Shown: positions 6,943 through 16,074, numbered from the stretch's first letter. The stretch is DNA of 64,000 nucleotides from Komagataeibacter xylinus (GCF_009834365.1 NZ_CP041348.1:2331001-2395000); one strand, 5' to 3'. Numbers and translations are program-made. Notes: generated by a model not told the origin, from the sequence alone.

Positions 6943-7920
6943 TCAGGCGAAGGCTTCATCCCAAGTACCCTGCGTCGCCCCCCGGCTGTATTCGGTGGCG
7001 CGGTTTTCAAAGAAGTTGGTGTGCTCCACCGCGTTCATCATCTCGTCAATCCACGGCAGCGGATTGCTCGGCACGTCATAGATCGGGTCGAGTTCGAGGC
7101 CGATCAGGCGGCGGTTGGCGATGAAGCGGATGTACTGCTTGACCTCATCAGCGCTCAGCCCCTGCACCGGCCCCATGCGGAAGGCGAGATCGATGAAGCG
7201 GTCCTCATTGGTCACGATTTCGCGGCAGGCCGTGTGGATGGCGGCGGCCACGGCAGGTTTGTCAATCTGGCGGCCGAATTCCTGCATGTAGGTCTTGAAC
7301 AGGCGCGTGATGGATTCAACGTGCAGGCTCTCGTCGCGCACCGACCATGTCACGACCTGGCCCATGCCCTTCATCAGGTTATGGCGCGGGAAGTTGAGCA
7401 GCATGGCGAACGAGGCGAAAAGCTGCAGCCCCTCGGTAAAGCCCGCGAACACGGCCATGGAGAGCGCGGTGTTGTAGTGGTCTTCCATGTTGAAGCGCTT
7501 GAGGAACTCATGCTTCGCGGCCATTTCCTCGTATTCGAGGAAGGCGGCATATTCCGTCTCGGGCATGCCGATGGTGTCGAGCAGATGGGAATAGGCGGCC
7601 TGATGGATGCTTTCCATGTTGGTGAATGCCGAGAGCATCATCCGCACTTCGGTCGGTTTGAAGCGCGGCATGTACAGGTCGATATAGGCGTTCTCGACCT
7701 CGGTATCCTGCTGGGTAAACAGCCGGAAGATCTGGGTGACCAGATAGCGCTCGGTTTCGGACAGGTTGTTGTTCCAGTCCTTCACGTCATCGCCAAGGGG
7801 AATTTCCTCAGGCAGCCAGTGCAACTGCTGCTGGGTCTGCCATGCCTCATACGCCCAGGGGTAGCGGAACGGCTTGTAGACCGGGCTGGGCGAGAGAAGA
7901 TTCGGTGTGTCTTTGCTCAT
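6943..7920 (-). CDS. nrdB: ribonucleoside-diphosphate reductase, beta subunit (class I)
   Basis: A 325-aa R2 subunit that houses the diiron-tyrosyl radical cofactor used by the alpha subunit to make deoxyribonucleotides. All expected ligands are present with the spacing of the E. coli enzyme: D72, E103, H106, E163, E197 and H200, with the radical tyrosine at Y110 (ESIHQAAY). I chose ATG 7920, behind AAAGGGACG, over the in-frame ATG 7953. No alpha-subunit gene lies in the window, so nrdA must be elsewhere. A hairpin repeat lies upstream (about 8007-8093). Confidence 0.93.
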   Translation of the reverse strand: MSKDTPNLLSPSPVYKPFRYPWAYEAWQTQQQLHWLPEEIPLGDDVKDWNNNLSETERYLVTQIFRLFTQQDTEVENAYIDLYMPRFKPTEVRMMLSAFTNMESIHQAAYSHLLDTIGMPETEYAAFLEYEEMAAKHEFLKRFNMEDHYNTALSMAVFAGFTEGLQLFASFAMLLNFPRHNLMKGMGQVVTWSVRDESLHVESITRLFKTYMQEFGRQIDKPAVAAAIHTACREIVTNEDRFIDLAFRMGPVQGLSADEVKQYIRFIANRRLIGLELDPIYDVPSNPLPWIDEMMNAVEHTNFFENRATEYSRGATQGTWDEAFA

Positions 7921-8006
7921 GATTCGTCCCTTTGCCACAACATCGATTTCCATGCGCCTACGGTTTAGAGGGCGGTTGGCTTTCCTGCCAACAGGGCATT
8001 GCGCAA

Positions 8007-8092
8007 ATTAAAAAAGTTTTTGGGGAAGCTCTTTTCCAAAAGCTTCAAAGAACGCCATTTTTTTGAAAAAAGGCGACACTCAAAAATTTTCA
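8007..8092. repeat. intergenic AT-rich double-hairpin repeat
   Basis: It contains a GAAGCT...AGCTTC hairpin, then a GCC-T-run...A-run-GGC hairpin, framed by AAAAAGTTTTTGG and CAAAAATTTTC. A diverged relative occurs at about 14950-15005, sharing CTTTTCCAAAA and TTTTTTGAA with the same spacing, and a fragment at about 25384-25403 (AAAAGTTTTTGGTGAAGCT). I associate this unit with dispersed intergenic repeats of acetic acid bacteria. Here it separates the lipoprotein gene from nrdB and may end transcription. Confidence 0.55.
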
Positions 8093-8245
8093 TCAGGGTC
8101 TGTCCTCAGTGCGCGCCGAGGGGCTGGCGCTCGGGGGCGGCCCCCGCATGCCTTCATCATGACGGTGAGTCGGCTCCGGGCCATAACAGCCGCCAAGCAA
8201 CAGGGCCAGGACCAGAACGGCAAGGGAGCAGGGGATCAGGCGCAT
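8093..8245 (-). CDS. small putative lipoprotein
   Basis: A 50-aa protein starting MRLIPCSLAVLVLALLLGGC. The lipobox LGGC places the lipidated Cys at residue 20. The remaining 30 residues are Pro/His/Arg-rich and probably unstructured. A strong ribosome-binding site (TGGAGG) precedes ATG 8245. An entericidin-like or spacer lipoprotein is possible but unproven. It lies divergently from the O-antigen-ligase-like gene. Confidence 0.6.
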   Translation of the reverse strand: MRLIPCSLAVLVLALLLGGCYGPEPTHRHDEGMRGPPPSASPSARTEDRP

Positions 8246-8364
8246 CGTGACCTCCAGGGCATGTCGGCTGAACGCGGCAGAGGGGCGGGAGTTTGTGCCG
8301 CCGTCATGGCATGCAGCGCCGGGCCTGACGGGCGACGGGGCCGGGTAATCCATTTTGTTTCTGC

Positions 8365-9687
8365 ATGCTGATGCGATACACCGGGCGCGGACAGCAGGCA
8401 CGATGGGCAGGGTGGATGCACAAGCTTGAGCAATGGATGCGGTGGATCGCCACCGGGCTGGTCATCCCCATGCCGCTGCTGCTGCTTTATGCCCTGGCCC
8501 CTGCGGAAATTGTCATGACCACCGTGGCAGTCCTGTTTGTGGCCCACTGCGTGCTGCGGCGCGACGGGGGCTGGCTGCGGCAGGGCTGGGTGGCGGCGGC
8601 CGGGCTTTTGTGGGCGCAGATCGTGCTGGCCTCCCTTCTTGCCGGGCAGGGCGTGACACAGGCCGTCATGTTCATGCGGTATTTTGTCTTTGTCGCTGCC
8701 CTGCAGAACTGGGTTCTGTCCGATCCCCGCACGCGCCGCATGCTGGCCTGGGCTTATGGGGCCGTGGCCGTGTGGCTGGTTGCAGGCTGCTGGCAGCAAT
8801 ATCTGTGCGGGCGCAATTTCATGGGCTACGGACGGTGGGAGGATGGCGCCCTGCTCGGCCCGTTATGGGCCCCGCGCGCGGGGCAGGCACTGGTCATGAC
8901 GGCGCTGCCGGGCCTGTTCCCGCAGGTCATTGACCTCGCGCGGCGCGAGGGCGCGCGGGGACGGGTCATGGCCGGGGCGCTTCTGCTGGGGCTGGTGGTG
9001 ACCATGGTACTGATCGCCCAGCGCATGCCGCTTTTGCGCCTGCTGCTGGCCATGGGGCTGTGCAGCCTGCTGGTGCCCCGCCTGCGCGCCGTGGCGGGGG
9101 CGGCGGTCGTGGCGGGAGCGGGGGCTGTGGCCCTGTCGCCGCTGCTGGCCCCGCAGGCCTACCACAAGCTGGTGCTCAATTTTGTCACGCACATGCAGGG
9201 TTTTGCCGATAGTCCGTATGGCATGCTGTTCATCCGCGCGGGCGTGATGATTGAACGGCATCCATGGTTCGGGCTGGGGTTTGACGGGTTCAGGCACGCC
9301 TGTCCCGATCCGGCATATTTTCATGGCCTGCCCTGGCTTGGCGTAAGCGAAGGCGTGCATGGGGCGGCCGTGGGGTGCAACATGCATCCGCATAATTTCT
9401 ATCTGCTCATGGGCACAATGGGCGGCGTGCCTGCTATGGTGCTGTTTGCAGCCTTTGCCGCCTGCGTGCTGGCGCGGGCATGGCGGGGGCTTGCGGCTGC
9501 AACGGCCACGCGCGACCCGCAAAGGCTTATGCTGGCGGTGGCGTGCGTGGTGGTGTTGTGGCCGTTGCAGTCAACGAGTTCATTCCTGACCCAGCCCACG
9601 GGGGGATGGCTGTTCATGATCCTGGGCTGGGCACTGGCCTGTGTTCCGCCTGCCTCTCATTTGCAATCCGTGCGGGACAGGGACTAG
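8365..9687 (+). CDS. O-antigen ligase / polymerase-like membrane protein
   Basis: A 440-aa inner-membrane protein with about 10-12 hydrophobic segments and a large periplasmic loop before the last helices. The Wzy_C-type core is visible as ERHPWFGLGFDGFRHACP (about 300-317) followed by the conserved H-N motif MHPHNFYLLMGTMGG (about 346-360). This family polymerises or ligates surface polysaccharide repeat units. A flippase gene follows 170 bp later, which supports a role in polysaccharide export. ATG 8416 is an alternative start because the upstream start has no clear ribosome-binding site. Confidence 0.8.
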   Translation: MLMRYTGRGQQARWAGWMHKLEQWMRWIATGLVIPMPLLLLYALAPAEIVMTTVAVLFVAHCVLRRDGGWLRQGWVAAAGLLWAQIVLASLLAGQGVTQAVMFMRYFVFVAALQNWVLSDPRTRRMLAWAYGAVAVWLVAGCWQQYLCGRNFMGYGRWEDGALLGPLWAPRAGQALVMTALPGLFPQVIDLARREGARGRVMAGALLLGLVVTMVLIAQRMPLLRLLLAMGLCSLLVPRLRAVAGAAVVAGAGAVALSPLLAPQAYHKLVLNFVTHMQGFADSPYGMLFIRAGVMIERHPWFGLGFDGFRHACPDPAYFHGLPWLGVSEGVHGAAVGCNMHPHNFYLLMGTMGGVPAMVLFAAFAACVLARAWRGLAAATATRDPQRLMLAVACVVVLWPLQSTSSFLTQPTGGWLFMILGWALACVPPASHLQSVRDRD

Positions 9688-9857
9688 CCCCGGGGCCCCG
9701 AGCGCACTAGAGTGCCCCGCGCGGTCGGCCCGGATGCCCTTTCCGGCCTGCGACCGTTCTTGAACCAAGGGAGCCTGCACCATCGTTTCCCCCTGTTGTT
9801 CTGTAGGAACGCGTCCGGTTTCGCGCCGGGCGCGGGTATCTGTGCGTGTGGTGACCC

Positions 9858-11225
9858 ATGGCAACTGAATCGGGCGATGCGCTCAAACGTATTTTTGGCA
9901 ATACGGGCTTCCTGATTGCCGGGCGTGCGACCAACGCCATATGCAGTTTTCTCTACATTGCCTGGGCGGTGCGGGCGCTGGGGCTGTCGCGCTTTGGCGT
10001 GCTCATGCTCGTCACCACGTTCGGCACCGCGATCTCGACTGCAACCCATCTGCAATCGTGGCAGCCGCTGCTGCATTATGGCACCGATCCCTTCACCAAC
10101 GGGCGGCGCGCACAGTTCTCGCGCGTGCTGGCGTTCTGTGTGAGGGCCGATTACCTCAGTGGCGGGGTCGGCTGGGTGGTGGGCACGCTGGGGGTGGCGC
10201 TGTTTGGTACCGCCATGGGCTGGCCGGCAGCAGACCAGGGGGCGGCGATGGTGTATATGACCACCATCGCGTTCATGAATTTTTCCTGGTCGGCGGGCGT
10301 GTTCCGGCTGTGCAATTCCTTCTGGCTGAACATGCTGGTTGACCTGTCGGGCACGATCGTGCGCACGGTGGGGTCTGGGCTGGGCTTCATGTACCATATG
10401 GGGCTGGATTATTACCTGCTGGTGTGGAGCATGACGCAACTGATCATGTTCCTCACCAGCACCGGGCTGGGCCTGCTGCAGTTGCGGCTGGCGGGCGGCA
10501 TCCGCTTCAACCCGTTTGCCCGCCTGGCGGAAGGTGATGCGCCGGGCATCTGGCGCTTTACCCTTTCCACCAGTGGCAACCATGTGCTGAGTTCGGTTTT
10601 CAACCAGTTCGGCACGCTGCTTGTAGGTGGCCTGCTTGGCCCGGCCGATGCCGCCGTCTATCGCGTCTCGCGCCAGATAGGTGAAGGGATCGCCAAGCCC
10701 GCGCAGCTCATGGTGCCTGCCCTTTACCCCGAATTCATCCGCCTGCGCGATAAACAGGACTGGTATGGCATCAAGCGCGTGACCGTGCAGCTGTTCCTGA
10801 CGATTGGCGGTTTTTCCGTAGCCCTCATGGGCGTTGCAATGCTGATGGGCAACATCCTGCTGACATGGATGCTGCACGTGCACTGGCATGGTGGCCGCCA
10901 CCTGATCATGCTCATGCTGGGCAGCGCCGTGCTCGGCCTGGGCATCGTGCCGCTTGAGCCGCTGCTGACCGTGATCGGACAGGTCTCGCGCGTGCTCCGT
11001 GCCCGCATCATCGTCACCCTGACCTACCTGCCGCTGGTCTATGGCATGACCCGGCTGTGGCGGCTTGAGGGGGCCGCGGCGGCGGGCGTCGTGGCGGGGC
11101 TGATCATGTTTGGCATCTGCCTGCGCCCGGTGCTGGCATGGTTTGGCCAGATGGCCCCGGGCCGCGCGCCAGCCCAACCCGCCACGGCGGAAACGCAGGG
11201 CGGGGAAGGCGGGACGCGCACCTGA
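9858..11225 (+). CDS. polysaccharide flippase (Wzx/RfbX-type, MATE-like)
   Basis: A 455-aa protein with about 12 predicted transmembrane segments, beginning FGNTGFLIAGRATNAICSFLYIAWAVRALG, the typical opening of lipopolysaccharide or exopolysaccharide exporters of the MOP superfamily. It should move lipid-linked oligosaccharide across the inner membrane. It follows the O-antigen-ligase-like gene on the same strand. The short C-terminal tail is charged and cytoplasmic. It converges on the copper receptor gene with only about 20 bp between stop codons. Confidence 0.8.
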   Translation: MATESGDALKRIFGNTGFLIAGRATNAICSFLYIAWAVRALGLSRFGVLMLVTTFGTAISTATHLQSWQPLLHYGTDPFTNGRRAQFSRVLAFCVRADYLSGGVGWVVGTLGVALFGTAMGWPAADQGAAMVYMTTIAFMNFSWSAGVFRLCNSFWLNMLVDLSGTIVRTVGSGLGFMYHMGLDYYLLVWSMTQLIMFLTSTGLGLLQLRLAGGIRFNPFARLAEGDAPGIWRFTLSTSGNHVLSSVFNQFGTLLVGGLLGPADAAVYRVSRQIGEGIAKPAQLMVPALYPEFIRLRDKQDWYGIKRVTVQLFLTIGGFSVALMGVAMLMGNILLTWMLHVHWHGGRHLIMLMLGSAVLGLGIVPLEPLLTVIGQVSRVLRARIIVTLTYLPLVYGMTRLWRLEGAAAAGVVAGLIMFGICLRPVLAWFGQMAPGRAPAQPATAETQGGEGGTRT

Positions 11226-11246
11226 TGCGCTGCCCCGCCCCGATCA

Positions 11247-13403
11247 TCAGAAGCTTGCCGTCAGGCTCACATTGAACGACCGGCCCATGCCGGGCAGGGC
11301 GCGCAGGCTGCCGGTGGCGGCGTAATCAGCCAGCGCCCAGCCGCCCAGCGGCAGGTCATATTTCTGGTTCAGCACGTTGTCGATGCTGGCATCGAGCGTC
11401 ATGTAGCGCCAGTGATACTGCCCGCCCAGCCCCAGCAGGGCATAGCCGGGGGTGCGGGGTTCGTTGCGCACCCAGTCTACCGTGTCCTTGGCCTTGACAA
11501 AGGTCATCTCGACCCGGCCGCTCCAGTTCTTCCACCGTTCGTTAAGCGTGACGCTGCCGTTGGTGGGCATCTGGTGGTACAGGCCCGCGCCATTGGTCAG
11601 GTCCTGCCCGCGCACCCAGTTGAGGTTGGCTACAATCTCGCCCCGGCCAAAGCGGGCGTTCTGCCACAGGCGGTAATTGCCCGAGCCGTTGATGCCGTAG
11701 CTCTGGGCATTATGGTTGGCGAAGCCCAACGTGTAGAACTGCCCCGCGCTGGCAATGCGGTAGGCGTTTATGTAATCGTGGGTGTAGGTGTAATAAGGCT
11801 GGACCTTCAGATCCCACCGATCGCCGTCGGGGTCATGCCAGTCGGCGGTGATGGAGGCGGTATTGGCCACCTCGGGCTTGAGGTCGGGGTTGCCCACGTA
11901 GCCGTTGCCATCGCCAAACCAGTTGATCATGCTCGTGACCATGGCCGAGCGCCCCCAGGCATAGCGCTCATACAGGTTGGGCGAGCGGGTCTTGCGGGCA
12001 TAGCCGCCCTCGATGGTCAGGTCGCGGCGCGGCTTCCAGCGCACAAGGGCCGTCACATCGAAGTTTACGTCCGTCCGGCCCCGGTCGGTTGTGTTGAAGG
12101 CATTGGCCGCGTTGATGTTGGCCATGTTCATCATGCTCATGGTCGACGAATAGCCTGAAACCGGGCCGGTATTCATCATGACCAGATCATTGCGAAAGCC
12201 CAGCAGCGTGGTCACGCGCGGGGTCCAGGCGGCTTCCCACTCCACAAAATGGCCCAGCCGGTCGCGGTGGCCGTTATTGATGCTGTGATAGGTGTCCGGC
12301 CCCATCATCATGCTGCCCGCAACCGGTGGCCACCAGTCATTGAGCCCGGAATGGTCGAACGAACTGCCCAGCCGCAGGGTCTGGCCTTCCGCCAGGGGGA
12401 TGGTGGCCTTGATGCTGTAGCCTGCCATGCGGGCATTGGTGTTCATGGGCATGTGGGTGGTCTTGGCGCGGTCGGGCAGGAAGTCCATGGCGTGGTCCTC
12501 GCGCTGCCAGTAGCCACGTGCCTCAAGCTCGCCCCAGTCAAACGTGCCGAGGTATTTGCCGTTGACGAAGGTGGAGCGGTTGTTCGTCATGTCCATGTAC
12601 TGGTTGGCGAAGCCCTCATGCGGGGTGTCCTGCTGGCCGAAAGTCAGCGCGAGCAGATGGTTGCCCTTGTGCACGCCAAAGGTCACGGCATGGTTGTAGG
12701 TCAGGTAGCTGGTCGAGCGCACCAGCCCTGCATCGCCACCACCTTCATAATCGCCCGCCTGCGCGTAGGAGGCGTTATAGCGCAGGCTGAACGTGTCATT
12801 CGCCACCGTCAGGCTGCCCGAGGCCCCATAGCCGCCGCCATTGCTGCGATAGGTGCCGGTGACATGGCCGGTGACAAGCACCTTGCCGTGCCTTGCAAAC
12901 TGCGGGTCCTTGCGCTCGACATCGATCGTGCCGCCGGTGCTGTCGCCGCCCATGCTCACGGGGGTGATGCCCGCAATGGCGGTGGCGGTGTCCACGCTGT
13001 CGGGATCGATGAAGGACAGGGCAGGGTTCATGTGGTTGGGGCAGCCCGAAGCAATGCGCACGCCATCGACCACGGTCGCCACGCGGTCATCTGCCATGCC
13101 GTTGAGCACGGGCAGCGCGGCAAGCCCGCCCGCGGAATACGTGCTGACACCGGGCTGGTTGCGAAACAGGCTGGCGGCATCGGGGCTGCTCAGGCTGGCC
13201 GCCGTGCGCTGCGTGGCGGAAGGAGACGAAGCCGAAAGCAGGCGCTCACCCATGGGCGTGCTGTCTGCCGTATCCTCGATGGAGAGGCCGGGCAGGGTTA
13301 CGGTTGTCTGGGCGCGCGCGCCCAGCGGGTGCAGGGAGACTGCCAGCATGCAGCCGCCTGCGGCCACCACGAGGGGGGTGGCCGTTTTTTTCATGGAAGT
13401 CAC
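11247..13403 (-). CDS. TonB-dependent copper receptor (OprC-like)
   Basis: A 718-aa outer-membrane receptor. A signal peptide (about 1-31, ending GARAQ) is followed by a plug domain with PGVSTYSAGGLAALPVLNGM and the OprC hallmark SGCPNHMNPALSFIDP (about 121-136). A beta-barrel ends in the usual aromatic residue (LTASF). Methionine-rich stretches (TTHMPMN, GPVSGYSSTMSMMNM, SMMMG) fit copper binding. The start may be GTG 13403 (AGGA 8 bp before) or ATG 13394. It lies 68 bp downstream of a DUF2946 gene, with tonB divergent beyond that, so the three form a copper-uptake locus. Confidence 0.88.
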   Translation of the reverse strand: MTSMKKTATPLVVAAGGCMLAVSLHPLGARAQTTVTLPGLSIEDTADSTPMGERLLSASSPSATQRTAASLSSPDAASLFRNQPGVSTYSAGGLAALPVLNGMADDRVATVVDGVRIASGCPNHMNPALSFIDPDSVDTATAIAGITPVSMGGDSTGGTIDVERKDPQFARHGKVLVTGHVTGTYRSNGGGYGASGSLTVANDTFSLRYNASYAQAGDYEGGGDAGLVRSTSYLTYNHAVTFGVHKGNHLLALTFGQQDTPHEGFANQYMDMTNNRSTFVNGKYLGTFDWGELEARGYWQREDHAMDFLPDRAKTTHMPMNTNARMAGYSIKATIPLAEGQTLRLGSSFDHSGLNDWWPPVAGSMMMGPDTYHSINNGHRDRLGHFVEWEAAWTPRVTTLLGFRNDLVMMNTGPVSGYSSTMSMMNMANINAANAFNTTDRGRTDVNFDVTALVRWKPRRDLTIEGGYARKTRSPNLYERYAWGRSAMVTSMINWFGDGNGYVGNPDLKPEVANTASITADWHDPDGDRWDLKVQPYYTYTHDYINAYRIASAGQFYTLGFANHNAQSYGINGSGNYRLWQNARFGRGEIVANLNWVRGQDLTNGAGLYHQMPTNGSVTLNERWKNWSGRVEMTFVKAKDTVDWVRNEPRTPGYALLGLGGQYHWRYMTLDASIDNVLNQKYDLPLGGWALADYAATGSLRALPGMGRSFNVSLTASF

Positions 13404-13471
13404 TTTTCATGTCCTGAACAGGAAAACGAAAAACACGCACGCCCTTAAAGGGCCTGCGGCAGCGCGTGAGT

Positions 13472-13933
13472 TCAGGAGATGGAAGGTGGCCCGCAGGCCG
13501 GGGGCAGCCCCAGCGTAACAGGAGGGGGCGCGCGGGGCTGGCGGGGTTCATGCCGGTGGGTGGCCCATGCCATGGGCGGCAGGGGCAGGAAGGGCAGAAC
13601 CACCAGCGCAAGGGCAGGCAGGTGCAGGAGCGGGCAGAGCGGGCAGCCTTCGGCATGGTCGTGGCCATGGGGGGCCGTATTATTGCCATGCTCATGGGGT
13701 GCGTTCGCCATCACCATGTGATGATGCGGCGGCGTGGCGTGCCGTTCTGCCCGCATGGTCACGGGCGCGATATCGATTCCCGTCAGCCGCATGATGGTGC
13801 CGCGCGGCAGTTCGCCGGGCAGGCTGCGGCTTTCAACCAGCAACTGGCCCCACAGCCCCAGGCACGCGCAGAGCACCATGACCCAGCGGATCACAGGCAT
13901 GTCATGCATGAAGGGGTGGCGGGCTTGGCCCAT
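13472..13933 (-). CDS. DUF2946-like histidine-rich membrane protein
   Basis: A 153-aa protein with an N-terminal membrane segment (WVMVLCACLGLWGQLLV), a His-rich middle (TPPHHHMVMANAPHEHGN, then HGHDHAEGCPLCPLLHL) and a second hydrophobic stretch (ALALVVLPFLPLPP). This arrangement with a CPLC motif is that of the DUF2946 family, often encoded next to copper-specific TonB receptors. The His and Cys residues could bind copper in the periplasm. It precedes the receptor on the same strand. The start is uncertain because no strong ribosome-binding site is seen. Confidence 0.7.
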   Translation of the reverse strand: MGQARHPFMHDMPVIRWVMVLCACLGLWGQLLVESRSLPGELPRGTIMRLTGIDIAPVTMRAERHATPPHHHMVMANAPHEHGNNTAPHGHDHAEGCPLCPLLHLPALALVVLPFLPLPPMAWATHRHEPRQPRAPPPVTLGLPPACGPPSIS

Positions 13934-14039
13934 GATGGACAGGTTCTTTGCTGTTGTATGATAAGGCGGTAACAGGAGAGTGTTCTCTAAGGTCGGGGGC
14001 TTTTTGTCAAATGACAAGGCGGCCCGCGCCCATGCCTCA

Positions 14040-14900
14040 ATGGATGGAAGCGTGCAGCAGCAGGATAGAACGGCAGGCAGGATTCTTGTCACGCCAACCG
14101 GCCCCAACGGCTGGCGGCGGGGGCGGTTGCTTGCGGGCTGGGCCATCGTGGCTGCCGTGCTGGGCCATGGCCTGATTGCCGCGTGGCTGCTGCCCGCGCG
14201 CACGCCCGTACCTGCCGCACCTGCTGAAAAAAACACTGTCCAGGTCTTTTTTGACCGGCCAGGGGTTGCACCGCCGCCCCAGGAGGCTACGCCACAGCCA
14301 CAGCCACAGCCACAGCCACAGCCACAGCCACAGCCACAGCCACAGCCACAGCCACAGCCACAGCCACAGCCACAGCCACAGCCACAGCCACAGCCACAGC
14401 CACAGCCACAGCCACAGCCACAGCCACAGCCACAGCCACAGCCAAAAGCCGTGGCCACGCCGCCCGTTGCCGCGCGGCCTGCCGTAACGCCTGGCCAGCA
14501 TCCTGCTACGCGGCAACGGGCAGTGTCTGCGCCACTCCCCGCCCGGCCCGGCGCTGCCACACCAGCCGGGTCAGCCCCTGCGGCAACGACGCAGACCGGG
14601 TCGGGTGTACCCAGCACGGCGCAGGCAGAATCTGTGGTGCCAGCCGCGCCCCATTGCACGCCTCCTGCATGGCGTTACCCCGCCTTGGCCCGTCACATGC
14701 ATGAGGAAGGCAATGCGATGGTTGATGTCGTTCTGGGTAGCGAAGGGCAGGTGACACAGGTCAGCCTGAAATCCAGCACCGGCTATGATGACCTTGACGA
14801 CACGGCCCTTGCCGCTGCGCGCAATGTGCAATGCAGGCCGCAGGGGCATGCGCTGGCGGGAACGCATGTCCTGTTGCCGGTTACATTTCGTCTGCATTGA
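14040..14900 (+). CDS. tonB: TonB energy transducer with (Pro-Gln)25 spacer
   Basis: A 286-aa inner-membrane protein that passes proton-motive-force energy from ExbB/ExbD to outer-membrane receptors. One N-terminal helix ([22 protein letters not shown], about 30-50) is followed by a periplasmic Pro-rich spacer with 25 uninterrupted Pro-Gln pairs. The C-terminal TonB domain (about 205-286) contains [23 protein letters not shown] and the final LPVTFRLH. The start is uncertain: ATG 14040 lacks a clear ribosome-binding site, and GTG 13980 is in frame 60 bp upstream. It lies divergent from the DUF2946-oprC pair and probably serves copper uptake. No exbBD is nearby. Confidence 0.85.
   Translation: MDGSVQQQDRTAGRILVTPTGPNGWRRGRLLAGWAIVAAVLGHGLIAAWLLPARTPVPAAPAEKNTVQVFFDRPGVAPPPQEATPQPQPQPQPQPQPQPQPQPQPQPQPQPQPQPQPQPQPQPQPQPQPQPQPQPKAVATPPVAARPAVTPGQHPATRQRAVSAPLPARPGAATPAGSAPAATTQTGSGVPSTAQAESVVPAAPHCTPPAWRYPALARHMHEEGNAMVDVVLGSEGQVTQVSLKSSTGYDDLDDTALAAARNVQCRPQGHALAGTHVLLPVTFRLH
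14292..14441 (+). repeat. (CCACAG)25 hexanucleotide microsatellite inside tonB
   Basis: Twenty-five perfect tandem copies of CCACAG encode (Pro-Gln)25. Because the unit is 6 bp, copy-number changes alter spacer length by two residues without breaking the frame. The perfect DNA-level identity points to recent slippage expansion. Confidence 0.95.
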
Positions 14901-14949
14901 AGTGCCAGGCAGCGGCCCGCGCGGATAAGAGCATTTCTGGCATATTCTT

Positions 14950-15005
14950 TTCCAAAAATCTTTGAAGCAATCTGCCTTTTTTGAAAGAAGCAGCGCCTTT
15001 TCCAG
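14950..15005. repeat. diverged copy of the intergenic hairpin repeat
   Basis: It shares CTTTTCCAAAA, the following hairpin arms and TTTTTTGAA...GC..CGCC spacing with the repeat at 8007-8092. It lies after tonB, next to the IS630 insertion, and may end tonB transcription. Confidence 0.4.
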
Positions 15006-15036
15006 GCCCGCATTTTTTAATTAGAGCATTCTGTGA

Positions 15037-15642
15037 TTAGATTGATGCGTATCCTGAGTTCTTGAGATAATTGGCGCATTCCCGTGGAGAGAAGCATTTG
15101 ATGAGTTCGCCGATGCGTTTCCATGTTGTCTCAACGGATCTCTCTGCGGCTTTTCGCAGCAAAGTCTTGAGTTTGGCGAAGGCCTGTTCGATCGGATTGA
15201 GATCGGGACTGTAGGGCGGCAGGAAGATCATCCTCGCCCCGACAGCCCGAATGGCCTTGCGAACCGCATCGCCCTTGTGACTGCCGAGATTGTCGAGCAC
15301 GACGATATCGCCCGGCTTGAGTGTTGGAACCAGAAACTGCTCGACATAGGCCAAAAAACTGCGCCCGTTGATCGGTCCGTCGAGAACGCAGGGTGCGGTG
15401 ATCCGGTCATGACGCAAGGCAGCCAGAAAGGTCAGTGTCTTCCAGTGGCCATGAGGGACTCTGGCTCTCAGTCTCTCACCTTTGCGGCAACGGCCGTGCG
15501 TGCGCGTCATGTTGGTCTTGGCCCAGGTTTCGTCGATAAAGACCAGATGCGTGGGATCTATATCGGCCTGATAGCGCTTCCAGAATTTACGCTTGCGCGC
15601 GACGTCAGGCCGATCCTGCTCGCAGGGCAGCACGCTTTTTTT
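15037..15642 (-). CDS. IS630 transposase, frame B (catalytic part)
   Basis: About 200 codons beginning at the A8 run with [18 protein letters not shown]. The DDE triad is complete: D in [11 protein letters not shown] in [11 protein letters not shown] and E in [11 protein letters not shown]. The frame has no start of its own near the junction, so it depends on ribosomal or transcriptional slippage at the A run. Members of this family with split frames are known, so programmed fusion is more likely than damage, but a 1-base mutation cannot be ruled out. Confidence 0.8.
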   Translation of the reverse strand, partial: KKSVLPCEQDRPDVARKRKFWKRYQADIDPTHLVFIDETWAKTNMTRTHGRCRKGERLRARVPHGHWKTLTFLAALRHDRITAPCVLDGPINGRSFLAYVEQFLVPTLKPGDIVVLDNLGSHKGDAVRKAIRAVGARMIFLPPYSPDLNPIEQAFAKLKTLLRKAAERSVETTWKRIGELIKCFSPRECANYLKNSGYASI

Positions 15643-15985
15643 TGAAGCTGATCCCTTCGGATTGGAAAAAGCGCGAGAGCATGCCTGTGTCGGCCTGAAC
15701 GCCACGCTCCTCGCGCAGTCGGATCGACAGCGCCGCAAGGGTGATATCAGGTTCGGCATCAATGATGGCCAGCAGCCAGGCCCGTTCAGGTCTGGTTTTC
15801 GAGGGACGATGCCCGCCCGTGCCGGCGCAGCACCGATCTCCGATGCGTCTTGCGCGCTGCACCCATTTGATCGCTGAAGAATCACTCACGCCGAAACGCC
15901 GCGCCGCTGCCCGGCAACTCATGCCGTCTTTCTCCACCGCATCAATCACGCGGTCTCGTAAATCCTGCGAGTAAGCTTTTGGCAT
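15605..15985 (-). CDS. IS630 transposase, frame A (DNA-binding part)
   Basis: A 126-aa frame starting [17 protein letters not shown], with the helix-turn-helix typical of IS630/Tc1 transposases ([21 protein letters not shown], about 21-41) and a second winged-helix region. It ends in GISFKKK followed by out-of-frame residues. The catalytic part continues in frame B. Frame B is +1 relative to frame A at the A8 run (15636-15643 on the plus strand). Confidence 0.85.
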   Translation of the reverse strand: MPKAYSQDLRDRVIDAVEKDGMSCRAAARRFGVSDSSAIKWVQRARRIGDRCCAGTGGHRPSKTRPERAWLLAIIDAEPDITLAALSIRLREERGVQADTGMLSRFFQSEGISFKKKRAALRAGSA

Positions 15986-16074
15986 GAAGGCTGGCCTCCT
16001 TCACCAGTCTTCATCTTGAATCACATCAGACGCCCTTTTGGAATCCTATGATTCAATCTATTCGCAGCGTGCTC

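Larger units (their letters stand above)
15024..16074. mobile_element. IS630-family insertion sequence, 1051 bp
   Basis: The element is bounded by TA dinucleotides (15022-15023 and 16075-16076), the fixed IS630 target. The ends are imperfect inverted repeats: both start GAGCA, continue with a CTG(T/C)GA core, and share TAGATTGA at about positions 17-24. Transposase frames A and B lie on the minus strand and meet at an A8 run. Confidence 0.85.

Noticed and set aside
6856..7968. 370-aa plus-strand ORF over nrdB
   Set aside because: The opposite strand encodes nrdB with all metal ligands; this frame is its shadow.
9684..11177. 497-aa minus-strand ORF
   Set aside because: It is antisense to the flippase gene, is rich in His/Gln/Arg with no motif, and is a by-product of high-GC codon bias.
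12249..13448. 399-aa plus-strand ORF over the copper receptor
   Set aside because: It is antisense to a clear TonB receptor and has no recognisable domain.
14292..14441. Possible CRISPR or satellite array
   Set aside because: It is a perfect hexamer inside a coding frame with no spacers. No CRISPR array or cas gene is seen in the window.
13472..14659. 395-aa minus-strand ORF with a Gly-Cys repeat
   Set aside because: The Gly-Cys part is the reverse of the Pro-Gln codons of tonB. Only the 3' part from 13933 down is a real gene (DUF2946).
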